A DNA stretch of 64,000 nucleotides, from contig NC_079885.1 in NCBI RefSeq assembly GCF_029227915.1, positions 13,033,001 through 13,097,000 of the forward strand, in the 5' to 3' direction. Shown here piece after piece: positions 1 through 11,656 of the stretch (position 1 is its first letter; each line of letters starts with the position of its first letter). A program made the position numbers and the translations under genes. This DNA comes from Hydractinia symbiolongicarpus (Eukaryota; Cnidaria; Hydrozoa; Anthoathecata; Hydractiniidae). A model generated the notes under the pieces. That model was not told where the DNA came from and made no database searches. It worked only from the letters and a program-made list of their open reading frames with translations.

Positions 1-2579
1 ATACCAGGCCAGGTGTGGAGTAAGAATGCGCGGGATCAAACTTATAGTTTGTCAAGCATACGTCCCGAAACGTTTCAAACACGTCGGCTAGTAGTACTCA
101 GATAGATATCGTGATAGTCGCCCATGGTGATGTGGTCCCCCTCTGGAGTGATGCAATCCCATACCCTCTGCGCATAGGCATATTCATAGTCCGATATGCC
201 CTTCATGTTCAGCTTGCTGTAGAATGCCTCCTCGAGTGGTAGCCCAAGCTCTTCGAATCGTTGCCATCCATCCATGTACTCGTACGGGTATACGCCTTTT
301 CAAAGCATAAGCCTGAAAACATCATCTTTGCCGATGAATTTTGCCATGGATGGTACGTTTGTCTTTAGTTTCTCTTGGTTTAATTGCTTCGTGGTATTCG
401 AGCTGCAATTTTTACACCAAAATTTTGCCACATACTCGGCGTCTATGCTCTGAAATTCCAGACAGTTATCCGCACAATATTGACATTTCATGCCGAAGGC
501 GTTTGTTCCAATGAGATTGCTTGCCAATTTGTCCAGGCTTGAGGCCATAAATCTACAGCTATCGATGAACCTGATTTCGATCTTCTTATAGACTTCACCA
601 TCTCCATACCCCATACTTGCAAGTGGTACCTTGATTTCAGCATTGAAACTGATATACTTTTTAGTATTTTCAGCAATGCAACCAATGTCCTGCGTGTTAT
701 ACTTCTCTCCCATTTCCCAGATGAAGAGATGCGCGTCGTACCCGCTTAGGTTGTGGAATATTACAGGTATGTGTTTAGGTATCTTGTACTTGAGGTTACA
801 ATTGTTATGCGCAGCACCTCTATACAGCCCCGTATAGTGACAATGGTCCCGAACTTTGCGGTTATTCACGTCGGTAAAGGGTTTCATGCAGATGTGGCAG
901 TGCGTGGCTTCATCATATTCCCTTTCTAACGCCTCTGTCAGTTCCAGCATTGGTTGTTGCGGGAATGTGTAGTATAACCGCTTCACCTCATCTTCCAGAT
1001 GATTCACAAATGGCTTGACGCAATCATCACCTCTGTAGACTCTTAGGGGATATTGTACATCCCCATAGGCGAATGTGCTATAGGTACACCAGCCAAACGG
1101 TACATGCTTACTCAGTTTTTTGGTTTTCGTCCCCCTGGCATCTTCTACCGGGATGATTAGGCTCTCAAAATCCGCGAATATTGCAAAAGGTACCTTAAAT
1201 TGTTGATGACCATCCTTATATTGTAACCATTTCTCGGTCTCTTTTGGCATCGTGACCCTAACCGCCTCATGATCCTTGCAGTTACCATAATGATTGTCCC
1301 TCGATTCTGTAGGCAGTTTAGGCAGAAATACATTCCATTCCTATTCATCGAGGTCACCTTGCCTAGGAGTCTAGATAGACTTTTGACGGCTCTGTAGTGG
1401 GTCTTCGAACCATCTGTGATAAACAGCAGATTCACCTGCCTGTTACGTCCAATGTTGTGTTCCGATCGCCGCAGGATGTTGATTTTCTTATCTGTCACAT
1501 ATAAAACATTCACCGCAATATCCATGTTGTTCTACTCCAACTTTGTTATCTCCTTGATGGTTGCCGGGAAATCTATACCCTCCCAGTTGTAGAGATCTAC
1601 GTAGCGCTGTATCTGGGATATTCAATTAGGGTTCCTTCCAATCTCTGTATGATGCAGGGATGCTATAACGCCCCACCTGAAACATTCCTCATCTTCATTC
1701 ACTGGGTTAATGACGGCCTTTTTCGAGGCTATCCATTTTGGTAGTTCTATGCACGAGGACCCTCTCGTTAGTTGTAGCTTATGAAAGTCTACATCAAGGT
1801 GTAGGATTCGACTAATGGTGAATCCACTCTGGGGTAGTACCGGATGTTCCACGTGTGTCTTGATATCAGCAAACATCCTATCCAGCACGTCGTATACGTC
1901 GCTACCCTGGAAGATTTCTGTCATCTTGCTATTAAAGACTTTCTTCACCTTGATGTACTCATCGTTAGCTGAGTTTGGTACTATTTTCTTCTTCCATATG
2001 ATCCATAGGGACATCTGTACCTTTGCTGATCCCATTTCCGCTACCTGGTCCTCGATCAACGTTTTCATGTTGGGTCGCACCATCCCTATATACCCATCGA
2101 AGTCGGCTCCTCCTATACCAGGAATGCGAAAACTTTTAAATGTTTTATGCAACGCGTGCTTATGTTCCTGAGGTGTAAGGTCCGGTTGATCATATAGATT
2201 TTTTTATATTTTCTAGGTAGTCTTCTTCAGCGTCTTTTTCCACTTCATTATGAAGCGTAGGTCTCGTGATGATGTTAGCTGTCCTATCATAGAGATTCAT
2301 AATTTTACGCTTGAATGACGCATAGGTTTTCTTGACTCCCTCTTTTATAGGTTTGGGAACAGTGTCCACTAACCAGTTGTACCATCCACGCATCTTATCC
2401 CCTACAACCGAACGATTTTTTGAAAGTTCTTGTCTCTCGAAGACGTCCATAGCTTCTGGTGTTATAGGCCTGACTGGTCTCTGTGGTAACTCCTCAAGCA
2501 AAGCAACCAGCTCAGCCTTGCGTAGCCTATAGTAACCAACTAGCCCACGGCTTTTCGCGATATCTCTTAATTGTTTCAC
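1..2579 (-). pseudogene. Type-B DNA polymerase of Polinton C (N-terminal and exonuclease parts), frameshifted
   Basis: A chain of minus-strand reading frames (2579-2190, 2152-1622, 1525-1157, 1250-300, 275-75) follows the same order as the PolB of Polinton B. The N-terminal part has a SAP-like helix pair (LRDIAKSRGLVGYYRLRKAE). Next comes a block with NPVNEDEECFRWGVIASLHH, then the exonuclease motifs ADFES (Exo I) and NLSGYDAHLF (Exo II). Between these lies a Cys/His cluster (CHICMKPF ... DHCHYTG ... NCNLKYK) of HNH/endonuclease-VII type. The polymerase palm would lie beyond the left edge. Frame changes near 2200, 1620 and 1300 and a break near 290 make it a pseudogene. The SAP-like segment could be a separate gene; I treat it as the N-terminus because the frames abut. 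Confidence 0.85.
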
Positions 2580-2589
2580 AGTGTGTGTG

Positions 2590-2835
2590 TTTATTCTTTA
2601 TTGTATGGATTTTTCATTGTCAGAGGATTTCATCTTGCTCAAAACTAGCACAGTTCACATCTTTACTGCGCATGCGTTGATTTTTGATGACATCATCAGT
2701 GTGCAGGGAAATTTATCTTGAACTACATGACTCAACACCGCATGGTATTGGATGATCAAGGACTTGTTGGGTTTAACCATGCGTGTGCATGTGCGCGATG
2801 TGCGCCTGTGCCAGAAGGAACATTTCTCTATCTCT
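2590..2835 (-). repeat. Terminal inverted repeat of Polinton C
   Basis: Read on the minus strand from 2835, the end starts AGAGATAGAGAAATGT and continues with a GC-rich stretch rich in GCGCAC/GCACAC steps. It then passes 'AAACCCAACAAGTCC' and a conserved inner 'AACGCATGCGCA' block before the first ORF. The same order of blocks is found at both ends of Polinton B (33318 inward and 48356 inward). The inner border is set by eye. Confidence 0.75.
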
Positions 2836-5690
2836 CACGTACTTATCCAGAAAATGGTAGTAAAATTTCAACATGCGAAATTTGGCCAATTGATATACCG
2901 CTATAACACACTGGTAGGTTCTATCGATAGTACACTTGCGTTTGCCCCTTCTTACCTCATACGCATCCCCGATCTCTTCAAGGTCCTCGAGGAATAGACT
3001 TCGGAGGGCTGCATCAACCTCCTTTTCATCCCTCGTAAACGTAATATTTGCGTGCCTCGCCAAATCTTCAATCATTTTGCCGTAGAAGCTGTTCCCCTTC
3101 AACTTTGCCGTATCTCCCGCAATAAGTTTATCGGGGTCCTTATCGGCCTGGCGTCTTGCATTGGCTATCTCTTCTGGGAACGATTGAAAGGGCCTACCTC
3201 TAGCATACTTGAGAAACTGGTAAAAGACAGTCACTTTCAGCCCATGGTCAAGGTACCATGTTAGCACAGGGGTATACAGTACGATCTTTTCAGCCTTTAG
3301 CAACCCCAGGAGCTTACGCGTACCCGGAACACGCTTGCGACCCGTACTTTTCAAGTACTCATGCATGTGCTCTGGAATGGTTTCATCAGGTATTTCTTTT
3401 ACGACGAAAAGAGGGGCCATTTCGCTGAATTTGTCAGGTAGATTTTCGGGTACCTCGATATCTACTTGCGCAAGTCCAAAGAGTGTTCCATCTCTCACAC
3501 CTCGCGTCAGTGTCTTAATATTGCTTTCCGATGTTGGCCTATCCACGTTAATCAGCTGTTCCTTCAGGGAAAGTCTTGCATCGGGGTACTGGGGTAGAGC
3601 ATGTTTGCATCATACCCTAGAATGGTCCTGCACTTGTGGGGTTCCTCGTACACGTGAGATCTGATAGCCGTCACGTCCCTTTCGTGGTATTGGCCTCATT
3701 CGTCGTACACTTTTCACATGCCTTTTGTACCTCTTTGCAGGCCTTACAAGTCTTGCTATAGCAGGAGTCCTCGCACTTATGCCTGCATGGGTCTCCTGGA
3801 GCGTATAGCTCCAACTTGGGGTACAGCTGTAGGGATTTGTTCAACACGTAGCGCATTGAAGCGCCCGGGATACTCACGGCATCCTTCAAAATGTCTATCT
3901 CATCCTTATAATACTGCAGCCTCGTCTTTTCCACGGCCTCAATGAACGGCTGCACATCGGCTAGGTTTTACTCGTGTAGCCAGTCCATCATGGTGACACA
4001 GCCACGCCCGTAAAACTCAGCGCGGTATGTCTCGTACTCTTCAGGAGAGAGCGTGTTTTTCTCACTCAGCCGGCTATGGAAGTCCTCGTGAGCCACAGGT
4101 CCAGCATGGTTCAACTTGTCGTGGCTCGTCAACCATTCATACGGAAACACGAGCTTTTCGAGCTTACATTCCAACGACTTGCACCAACCATCATAGCTTA
4201 GACCAGGAGCAAGGAAATTTTTGATATCTAGAAATTTAAACCTCGAGGTGGTGAGGAACATGTAATCGTTATCTTTTTTCGCCACCTTGGTCTTATCGCC
4301 TTGCGCAAGTTCTTCGACAAAATACCAGGTTGATTTCGTACTTGCCACTGTTAAACCCTATAACGGCTACTTGCTTTACCCACTCGTCCCACAACTCGCG
4401 GTTCTTTTTTGAGAGCATATCAAAATCTTCAGGCCTGGGGTACATTCTCTTAGCCTCCTTTACAATGAGGGCTTGCCTCTTTCCCAGCTCCCCCACAAAC
4501 TGTTTGACCAGGACCTTGGGATTTTTTTGCTCGATGAAGGTCGGGTGGCTATTCAAGAAGCTATCGGCAATGCCAACACTTACGGGAACATGTCTCGAAA
4601 GGTATGTTAAATCAGAGGTTTGCTGGATATTTAAGGGTGAGAGAAGGGCCTCAAAGTCGAACACAATGTAGTGTTGGTAGGGCTTGAATTCCTTCTTGAA
4701 AAATCTCTTGATTTTGGGTGGTCTCTCACACTCCCAGGCCGTGACGAGGTTGTACCCCTGTTCCCGTATCATCCTTTCCTTAGACAGGGTTGCAGTGTAA
4801 CGATTCTTGTCTGTGTTGGTTCTCCCAGGCTGACAGGGGCATCCGTGCCACTTACAACCGTTGTACTCGTAAACGGTCTTTGAAACAGGGTCATAGCTGT
4901 CTACCTTCCACTCCTTTTTACCGTCACGTATAACGCGTTCACCACCATGACCACATAGGGCATGATGTATATGTCTTCCAGTTTCCTTTGACATGTATTC
5001 CACCCATTTTTAGGCATCGTAGCTCAAACCTTCGTCGTAAAAGACCTTCTCGGCCTTGCTCGGCATACGTTTCACCTTCCCCCCTTTGCAAATGATCGTC
5101 GTCTTGATAACCTCGCATTCGTTCTTCTTATGCCGCGTGAGGTGGTTGCTTTTGGTAAGCAGTTGTTTGCATGCCTCACATTCCCATTTCTGTTGGGCCG
5201 GCACGTCTAAATCCTTGATGTAAAAACAGTGCCCGTCCAGCATACCAAGATTGATGCCGTCTAAACCTTTTTTGTATTGCTTTTGACCATAGACGAGTCG
5301 CCATGGTGTCTTCTCGGAGTTTGTCTTTGGTTCAAAGACTCTAATGTTGACCTTGAATTGCTTGGTAACCCCCTCCAAATCCACCAGCCTCGTAGGCCTG
5401 ACGACCTTACGCTTAAGTTTAGGGTCCCCGTAGTACTCTCGAGCTAAGGTGAGAGCTGGCCTTGTTAGAAACTCTTTTCCTCGTTTTACGTTAACCCTAT
5501 CTCTTACAGCTAAGCATCTCCAGAAGCATAGGTTGTCCGTTTTTGCATCTTCACCATCCATGGCGTAGATGCACCTTTTTTTCGCAACCAATCCGGGAGA
5601 GGGCCGCATCCCAAAAGAGGTCCACGCGTACTTACACCTTGATCTGTACGTGATCACACTGCGCGAAAATCAACCTTTTCGGTCCTCTGA
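2836..5690 (-). mobile_element. Polinton fragment 'A', interrupted by Polinton C
   Basis: This stretch contains only PolB coding sequence of the same lineage as Polinton D. It stops abruptly at both sides. On the left it is cut by the terminus of Polinton C at 2835/2836. On the right, homology to D (D positions about 8560-8600) ends near 5690, where plain AT-rich sequence begins. No TIR and no other Polinton gene is visible, so this is a relic older than the C insertion. Confidence 0.8.
2836..5690 (-). pseudogene. Type-B DNA polymerase of Polinton A, broken and truncated
   Basis: Minus-strand frames 5657-5010, 5003-4293, 4348-3968, 3955-3671 and 3546-2836 form one PolB. In order: an OTU-like motif (TDNLCFWRCLAV), a C2H2 finger (CEACKQLL ... 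HKKNEC), a nuclease-like VYEYNGCKWHGCPC motif, Exo I (FDFEALL), Exo II (GFNSGKYE; the consensus Asp is Glu after a frame break), a Cys-rich insert, motif A (GYDANMLYPS near 3600) and motif B (KLKGNSFYGKMIED). The sequence is cut just before motif C (DTDS) by Polinton C: DKYV is the last conserved block. The tail read to 2773 is C terminal-repeat sequence, not polymerase. Breaks near 5005, 4320, 3960 and 3660 leave no continuous frame. Confidence 0.9.
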
Positions 5691-6554
5691 AAACATACGA
5701 TAATCCACGAAAAGAGGAAGTTATTCGAGGTTTTCGGAAAACTATAACTCAATGTTTAAGTGTATTATCAGATGCACGATAAGAGAAAGTATCGGGACTT
5801 CCTATGACATGCTAAAACACAAAGTTTTTGTATATGTTCATGGCGACCGATTATATTAAGTTTTTAAGAAATAGAGCGTCACAAAGTTTGAGTTATCAGT
5901 ATTAGCAACAGCGATAACAGGATGTTTTCATATGACCAGCACGCGCAGAACCTTCGTGTTCTATGATTTTCTTTACGAACATTTATTACTTCTTGAAAAA
6001 AAAGACTGGATTTAAATGTTTTTTAGATGATGCCATTTTTCCATTTTTTAAAATACAGCACAAATTGCTTTTCGTAAAATTCTATGCCTTCTAAAATCAT
6101 AATGCTTGAATATAATTTTCATGGAACTTATACAAGGATTAGTAATATTCGCATTGGGTATGAGCAAATAAAAAATTTTATTAAAAACTTGAATTTTGAA
6201 CAAAAAATACATTATTAGCAGTTAAAATATAATACATGGAAATAAATATTAGTACTTAAATTTAATACAATACGGAAATACAATTAGTAGCTAAAATAAA
6301 GTACAATGTAAATAAATATATATTGGTAATTAAATATAATACAATATGGAAATAAATATTAGTAGCTAAAATATAGTACAATATGATTGTCCTAACAAAT
6401 TATATTCTAACATTTAAGTGCACTGAAATCAAGTGTATTTGTAAGAAGTGTATGCCAGTTTCAGAGTTCACAAAATACCTTTGACATTTAAAATATAACA
6501 ACCTTTAAAATATATATATAAAAATCATACCTAAAAAAGCATCATAATAAAACA
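5691..6554. other. AT-rich non-coding host DNA with a short tandem array
   Basis: No convincing gene is visible. Between about 6222 and 6384 there are five loose copies of a 35-38 bp unit built on 'TAAAATATAATACAATATGG' and 'AATAAATATTAGT'. The rest is simple AT-rich sequence. Confidence 0.6.
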
Positions 6555-7728
6555 TCAATGTTCAGGTGATTTTACAATCCACTTGTATTTTTCCGGTAGA
6601 ACTTTTGGTGGTGCACGAGTCGAAAATTCACCATTTCGTCGAGGTAGCATTCTGAACTTTGCTCGAGATGATGCACGTTCTTTATGAATGTCATCCAATT
6701 TGTCCACCATTTTATTAAATCTTTTTGACCGCCATTTTAATTTCCTGACAATAAAAACCTTATTGTCCCCCTCTATCAATTCGTCTTCAGAAGACATGAC
6801 GTCAGGAATCATGCAATCCTGCCGAAAAAGATTTATTGCTTTTGGTCATTTCATCCTCTGTCAAGTTTTTAATAGTTTTATTACGTCTTTGCGTCCTTGT
6901 TCATGTTGTCAGCCGTCAAACTTTTTACAGATGTCACAATCAAATTAGACAACTTTTTATTTTCCTCTGAAAATGGACTAAAAGTGAGTAAAAAAACTAT
7001 GTAATTCACATATGTAATCCACATGCTAAAATATGCCCAAATTAAATTGAGTGTAGATGAGATGCATTGTTTACAAATAAATCAAGACTATAATTCTCCT
7101 TGAAAAGTCAACTTGCGTAGATGCTAAAATCCATTCCTCTTGACCTTTCTCGACAAACCTTTTATATGCTTCTCTGACATCTTTCTGAAAAAGAAATGGA
7201 TACAAAAAAGATTAAAAAACTTGGTGCAAAAACCTGTATCAAAACAGCGGACCTGCAAATTTTATTCCAGTGCAGCGCATTAGATCAAAGTTCGTTCAAA
7301 TACAAACAAGGTTACATGGAAAAGACGTTTATGTTGTTTCGTGTAGAAGAAAAGCTATTGGGATTTAATAATATACCAATTTTTTATAAAATCATTTTAC
7401 TTAAAAAAAGCCTTCAAAAGTTCTTAACTTTTTCAATTTAATGCTTCAAACTGTTCTTTAATTGTTTTTTTTTTCTCTTATTTTGGACCTCTGAAGCCAT
7501 ATGTTTTTTATTATATTTTGCACATAGTTATTATCTTAATTTTTTTTCTTTAAAGGGTTGCCAAGATTTAAAATGACACAAATTTCTAACTTCCCCTGCT
7601 TTTAATCTGTCTAGTTGATGGTCCAGCCTACATGAATAATATAACCAATTTTCTTTTGTATGCACGTTATATATGATTAAACCTTGCAAATACAAAACAA
7701 ATATGAAAAACAGTGTTATAATTTTCAT
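6555..7728 (-). pseudogene. Fragment of an unidentified split gene or transposon-encoded protein
   Basis: Three minus-strand blocks look protein-coding. The last, 6812-6555, is an 85-aa frame ending in a stop, acidic at its start (MSSEDELIEGD) and then strongly basic (KLKWRSKRFNKMVDKLDDIH). About 7190-7085 reads QKDVREAYKRFVEKGQEEW after a TTTTTCAG acceptor-like site. About 7690-7540 reads ENWLYYSCRLDHQLDRLKAG. The blocks are separated by AT-rich DNA, so they may be exons. Frame changes around 6830 suggest decay. I do not recognise the family; the composition resembles C-termini of proteins linked to animal DNA transposons, but that is a guess. Confidence 0.35.
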
Positions 7729-8043
7729 ATAAGGAGAATTATTTCGATTCTCTTTTATAATTTTTTTAATCTTTTCAATATTTTATAAGTTAGCAGTTAA
7801 AAGTACTCATAATTTTTGCCTTATGTTTCTTAAAATCGTGTATCTTATGAAACAAAAGCGTAAATCTCTTAAGCTTGTTTCTTAAACTTGAGCAGAATTT
7901 CACACAACATATCTTTTATAATAATATGAAAAGTATGACGGCAAAGTGAATGTTTTCGTTTTTCTTTGAGTTCGGCGGAAAATGCATGCCAACAGCTTAA
8001 TTCAAATTAATGCAGTAATTGCGATGCAGTTTAAATTTTTAGC

Positions 8044-8071
8044 GGTGCCGATACAGCGCTGTATCGGCACC
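8044..8071. repeat. Perfect 28-bp palindrome at the left end of Polinton D
   Basis: GGTGCCGATACAGC is followed directly by its exact reverse complement GCTGTATCGGCACC. The right half is the start of the Polinton D terminal repeat; the left half repeats the same 14 bases facing outward. At the right end (about 22324-22344) the same arm is followed by GTTGTAT, so part of the palindrome (ATACAGCGYTGTAT) is present there too. Confidence 0.9.
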
Positions 8072-8229
8072 AGTAGCAGCAACTCGCGATGGTCTCACCG
8101 CTCGATTACAGAGTGTACGAGATACTGCTACCTGTTACTGGTTATTATAATAGAGCAAAGGAACAACTGTTGAGAGGAACAACGCTTCACGATGAGGTCA
8201 AGCAAGAGGCACAAGAGAACTACCACAAC
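8058..8229 (+). repeat. Left terminal inverted repeat of Polinton D
   Basis: The sequence GCTGTATCGGCACCAGTAGC onward to about 8229 is matched, with scattered differences (roughly nine in ten bases by eye), by the reverse complement of 22337-22165. It includes the first codons of the PolB-region ORF starting at 8089, so coding sequence lies inside the TIR. Confidence 0.85.
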
Positions 8230-11200
8230 CCGGAGGATATACAAGAAGAATATAAGGGAAACGATATTCAGATGGTGGAGGACGGGAATCGTGTCAAGAC
8301 ATGGAGAATCAACAAGAAACTTAACCAACCGCGCACGCGTGCTATCATGGATAAAATCACCCCTCATATAGACATGCGAGTAAATATTGTTTACAGTTTC
8401 AGCTGTGATATTCACAAAGGTGGAGGGGGGTCATCGCAATATTGAAAGACCAAAGGCTCCAGGTCACTATCAAGTAAGATGAAGCGTCTGGATCTGGAGG
8501 ATGGTGAATTTTGGAGCAAAGCCTACTTGCCTGCGGTGAGAACTATAGAGACCCCAGGAGCATATGAAGGGAAAATCATCTTCCATCATGCGCGGATCAA
8601 GATCATAAGCACGCGTGAGCCCCTGTTGGGATGCTACGCGCTTTGGAACAATGTAGCAAAACGCGTAGATTCGCGTTGCTGCCACACAGTTCAGAAGGAT
8701 TAGATGACATCACTTATGAAATGTTGCAAGGCCACTGTTTCTACATCAAAGATATCGAAGTGTTGACAAAAACGTTGGAGTGTGAGGTATGCGGTCAACT
8801 CTTCACAAAAGCCTGTAATCCCACGCGGCATGAGAAAGATGAATGAGAAGGGGTCAAGACGACGATCATCCGCAAAGGTGAGAAGGTGAAACGTATGCCG
8901 AGCAGGTCTGAGAAGGTATTATACGGTGAAGGTTTTAGCTACGCTGCATCTCAATGGTTAGAACACATGTTGGGGGAAACAAGAAGACAAATACACCGCG
9001 CACTCTGCGGACATGGTGGAGAGCGTGCGGTACGTGATGGAGAAGGGAAGGAGTGGAAAGTAGACGGTTATAAGCCTATCACGAAGACCGTCTACGAATA
9101 TCATGGATGTAAATGGCACGGATGCCCCTGTGCAGATCAACTAGAACCTCATACGTACCGTTACGAACAGACGGTGAAGAAGGAGGATATAATATCTGAA
9201 CAGGGATACAATCTCGTTACAGTGTGGGAATGCGAAAATCCTCCCAAGATCAACTGATATTTCAATAAAAAATTCAGACTGTATCCTCACTACATTGTGT
9301 TTGAATTTGAAGCGCTCTTGCTACCTTTGAATTACCAGCAATCATCTGACTTGACATACCTTTCGAGGCATGTACCGGTAAGGGTTGGTATTCACAATAA
9401 TCTGAATGATAACCCCACGTTAATAGAGCGTGAAGATCCTAAAATTTTAGTGAAACTATTCATAGAGGAACTAGGAAGGAGACACGCTCTTATCGTCGCT
9501 GAAGTGGAAAGAATGTACCCGAAACCTACAGATTTTGACATGCTTCCAAAAAAGACCCAGGATGCATGGAACGAATGGGTAAAGCAAGTAGCGGTGGTAG
9601 GCTTCAACAGTGGAAAATATGATCTGAGCATGATCAAGCGATACTTTGTTGAACAAATTGCGACAAACGAAAGCGAAAAGATAAAAGTAGCCAAGAAGGA
9701 CAACAACTATATGTTCGTAACAACATCAAAGCTCAAATTCCTCAATATTATGAATTTCCTCGCTCCTGGCATGAGCTACGATAGATGGTGCAAGTCTCTC
9801 GAATGTAAGCTTGAAAAGCTCGTACTCCCACACGAATGGTTAACGAGTTACGAAAAGTTGAGCCATGTCGGGCCTGTCGCTCACAATGATTTCTATAGCT
9901 GATTAAACGGGAAAAAAATATGCTATCACCAGAAGAGTACAAAGCCTTCTGCACAAAATTCTGCAATCGAGGTTGTGTGACGATGATGGACTGGTTGCAC
10001 GAGTACAATGTGGCAGAAGTTGAACCCTTCATCAAAGCAGCTAACAGGACAAGACGTCAATATTATGGAGATGATATCGACATCTTGAAGGATGCAGTCA
10101 GTATTCTAGGCGTGTCGATGCGTTATGTGGTGAACAAGACTCTAAAAAACACTAAGGTAGAGCTCTACGCTCTAGGTGAATCTTGTAAGCACAAATGTAA
10201 AGACTCCTGCTTCTGCAAGACCTGTCAGGATTGTAAATAGGTGCAGAAATCCTGTACGGAATGTACGAAGAATGAGGCTTACGACCTGTTACAAACGGGT
10301 ATGGTAGGAGACCCAGCGATCGTTTTCACTCGATACCACGAGCGTGGCGTGACAGGTATAAGATCACATGTATACAAGGATACCAAAACGTGTATAACTA
10401 TCTTGGGTTTATATGCAAACATGTTGTATCCTAGCACACTGATGTACGACTTCCCTTGCGGTAAGGAAAAATTGATCAAGATTGATGAGCCAACAGCTGA
10501 CCACAACCTGAATCTGTTGATAGAAGGGTTGAAAAATGGGTCGCTGTTTGGGTTTGCACAAGTTGACATAGAAGTGCCCGCGAAGTTGTATTCTCCGAGA
10601 TGTCGCCTCTGTTTGTCGTAAAGGAGATACCAGATGAAGCAATTCCGAAGCACATGCACAAGTACCTAGAAGCGACAGGGCGCAAGCGAGTTCCTGGTAC
10701 ACGTAAGCTCTTTGGGTTGATGAAGACTGCCATATACGCCTGTTCTAAAATACCTGGATCATGGTTTGGAAGTGACAGCCTTCCACCAACTACTCAAGTA
10801 CAAGCGAGGTAAGCCATTTGATTAGTTTCCTAAAGAGATTGCGGATGGTCGTAGGCAAGCTGATGGAGATAAAGATAAGAGTATTGTTGGAGATAGGTGC
10901 AAGCTGAAGAGTAACTCGTTTTATGGGAAGATGATCGAGGATATAGCAAGGCATGTAAATACAATGTTCACTAGAGACGAAAAGAAGGTTGATCAAGCGA
11001 TGAGATCATCGCACCTTGAAGATCTTGGAGAAATCGGTGAGGCTTACGAGATAAAGGAAGGTAAGCATAAAGCGACCATTGACAGGACCTACCAATGTGG
11101 AATCGCAGTATACCAGTTGGCCAAGTTACGTATGCTGGAGTTCTACTACGATTTCCTTGATAAATATGTAGATCATAGAGACTTCGAATATATTTTCATG

Positions 11201-11625
11201 GATACAGATAGCGCGTATTTTGCCATCTCTGGAGAAGAAATGCGCACGTAGTCCTGAACTGCTCAAGGAGTACGACAAAGATGTGAAAAACTGGCTTGTG
11301 ACAAACGATTATTCAAAGAGTACAGGAGGTCTGTTTAAACCTGAGTTTATCGGCACAAGAATGGTTGCTCTGACAGCAGAATGCTATTTTGTAGAAGGGA
11401 AAGAGGGCACGAAGTTTTCGTGTAAAGGTATGTCAAAAAAAAAATACGAGATAACATGGCAACGATATATGAACGCTTTGAAAGGATATATAGACACTGC
11501 GAAAAGCACCGGTTTCCGGGTACACAATCAGGGGATTATCACCTACGAGCAGAGTAAGCTAGAGCTCTCAGCGTCGCGTTTTAGAGGATGGTGTGCACAC
11601 GGTACCTTTAGCGTTGTAATCGCTA
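8089..11625 (+). pseudogene. Type-B DNA polymerase of Polinton D, multiply disrupted
   Basis: Frames 8089-8445, 8479-8703, 8631-8846, 8886-9257, 9297-9902, 9920-10240, 10241-10621, 10600-10812 and 10931-11675 line up with PolB of fragment A. Visible: a partial C2H2 finger (CEVCGQLF), EYHGCKWHGCPC nuclease-like motif, Exo I (FEFEALLLP), Exo II (GFNSGKYDLS), motif B (KLKSNSFYGKMIED near 10900-10945) and motif C (FMDTDSAY near 11195). The OTU-like region of A is missing: a deletion of about 330 bp is replaced by a GC-rich foldback at 8635-8690. Motif A reads GLYANMLYPS where A has GYDANMLYPS, so the catalytic Asp is lost. Stops at 8844, 9255, 9900 and 10238, and a frame loss at the C-terminus (RVLEDGVHTVPL near 11580-11620), confirm a pseudogene. 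Confidence 0.92.
8635..8693 (-). repeat. GC-rich foldback copy in PolB of Polinton D (deletion junction)
   Basis: TACGCGCTTTG and CAAAACGCGTA form an 11-bp stem with one mismatch, followed by GCGTTGCTGCCACA. The reverse complement shares the blocks GTGGCAGCAACGCG and GTTCCAAAGCGCGT with the copy at 16974-17015. It sits exactly where D lacks the OTU-like segment present in fragment A. Confidence 0.75.
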
Positions 11626-11656
11626 TATCTACACTCCCCATATCATCTATTCAAAG

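Larger units (their letters stand above)
1..2835 (-). mobile_element. Polinton/Maverick 'C', right-hand part (runs off left edge)
   Basis: A Polinton end is visible at 2821-2835, where the + strand reads CATTTCTCTATCTCT. This is the reverse complement of the left terminus of Polinton B at 33318. Genes to the left read on the minus strand, away from the terminus, and form a PolB of the same lineage as that of Polinton B. Immediately right of 2835 the sequence is the coding sequence of another PolB (fragment A), so C is inserted in A. The other end and the target duplication lie outside the window. Confidence 0.85.

Noticed and set aside
2773-2835. Apparent C-terminus of fragment A's PolB (FLLAQAHIAHMHTHG)
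   Set aside because: This text is the terminal repeat of Polinton C read in frame.
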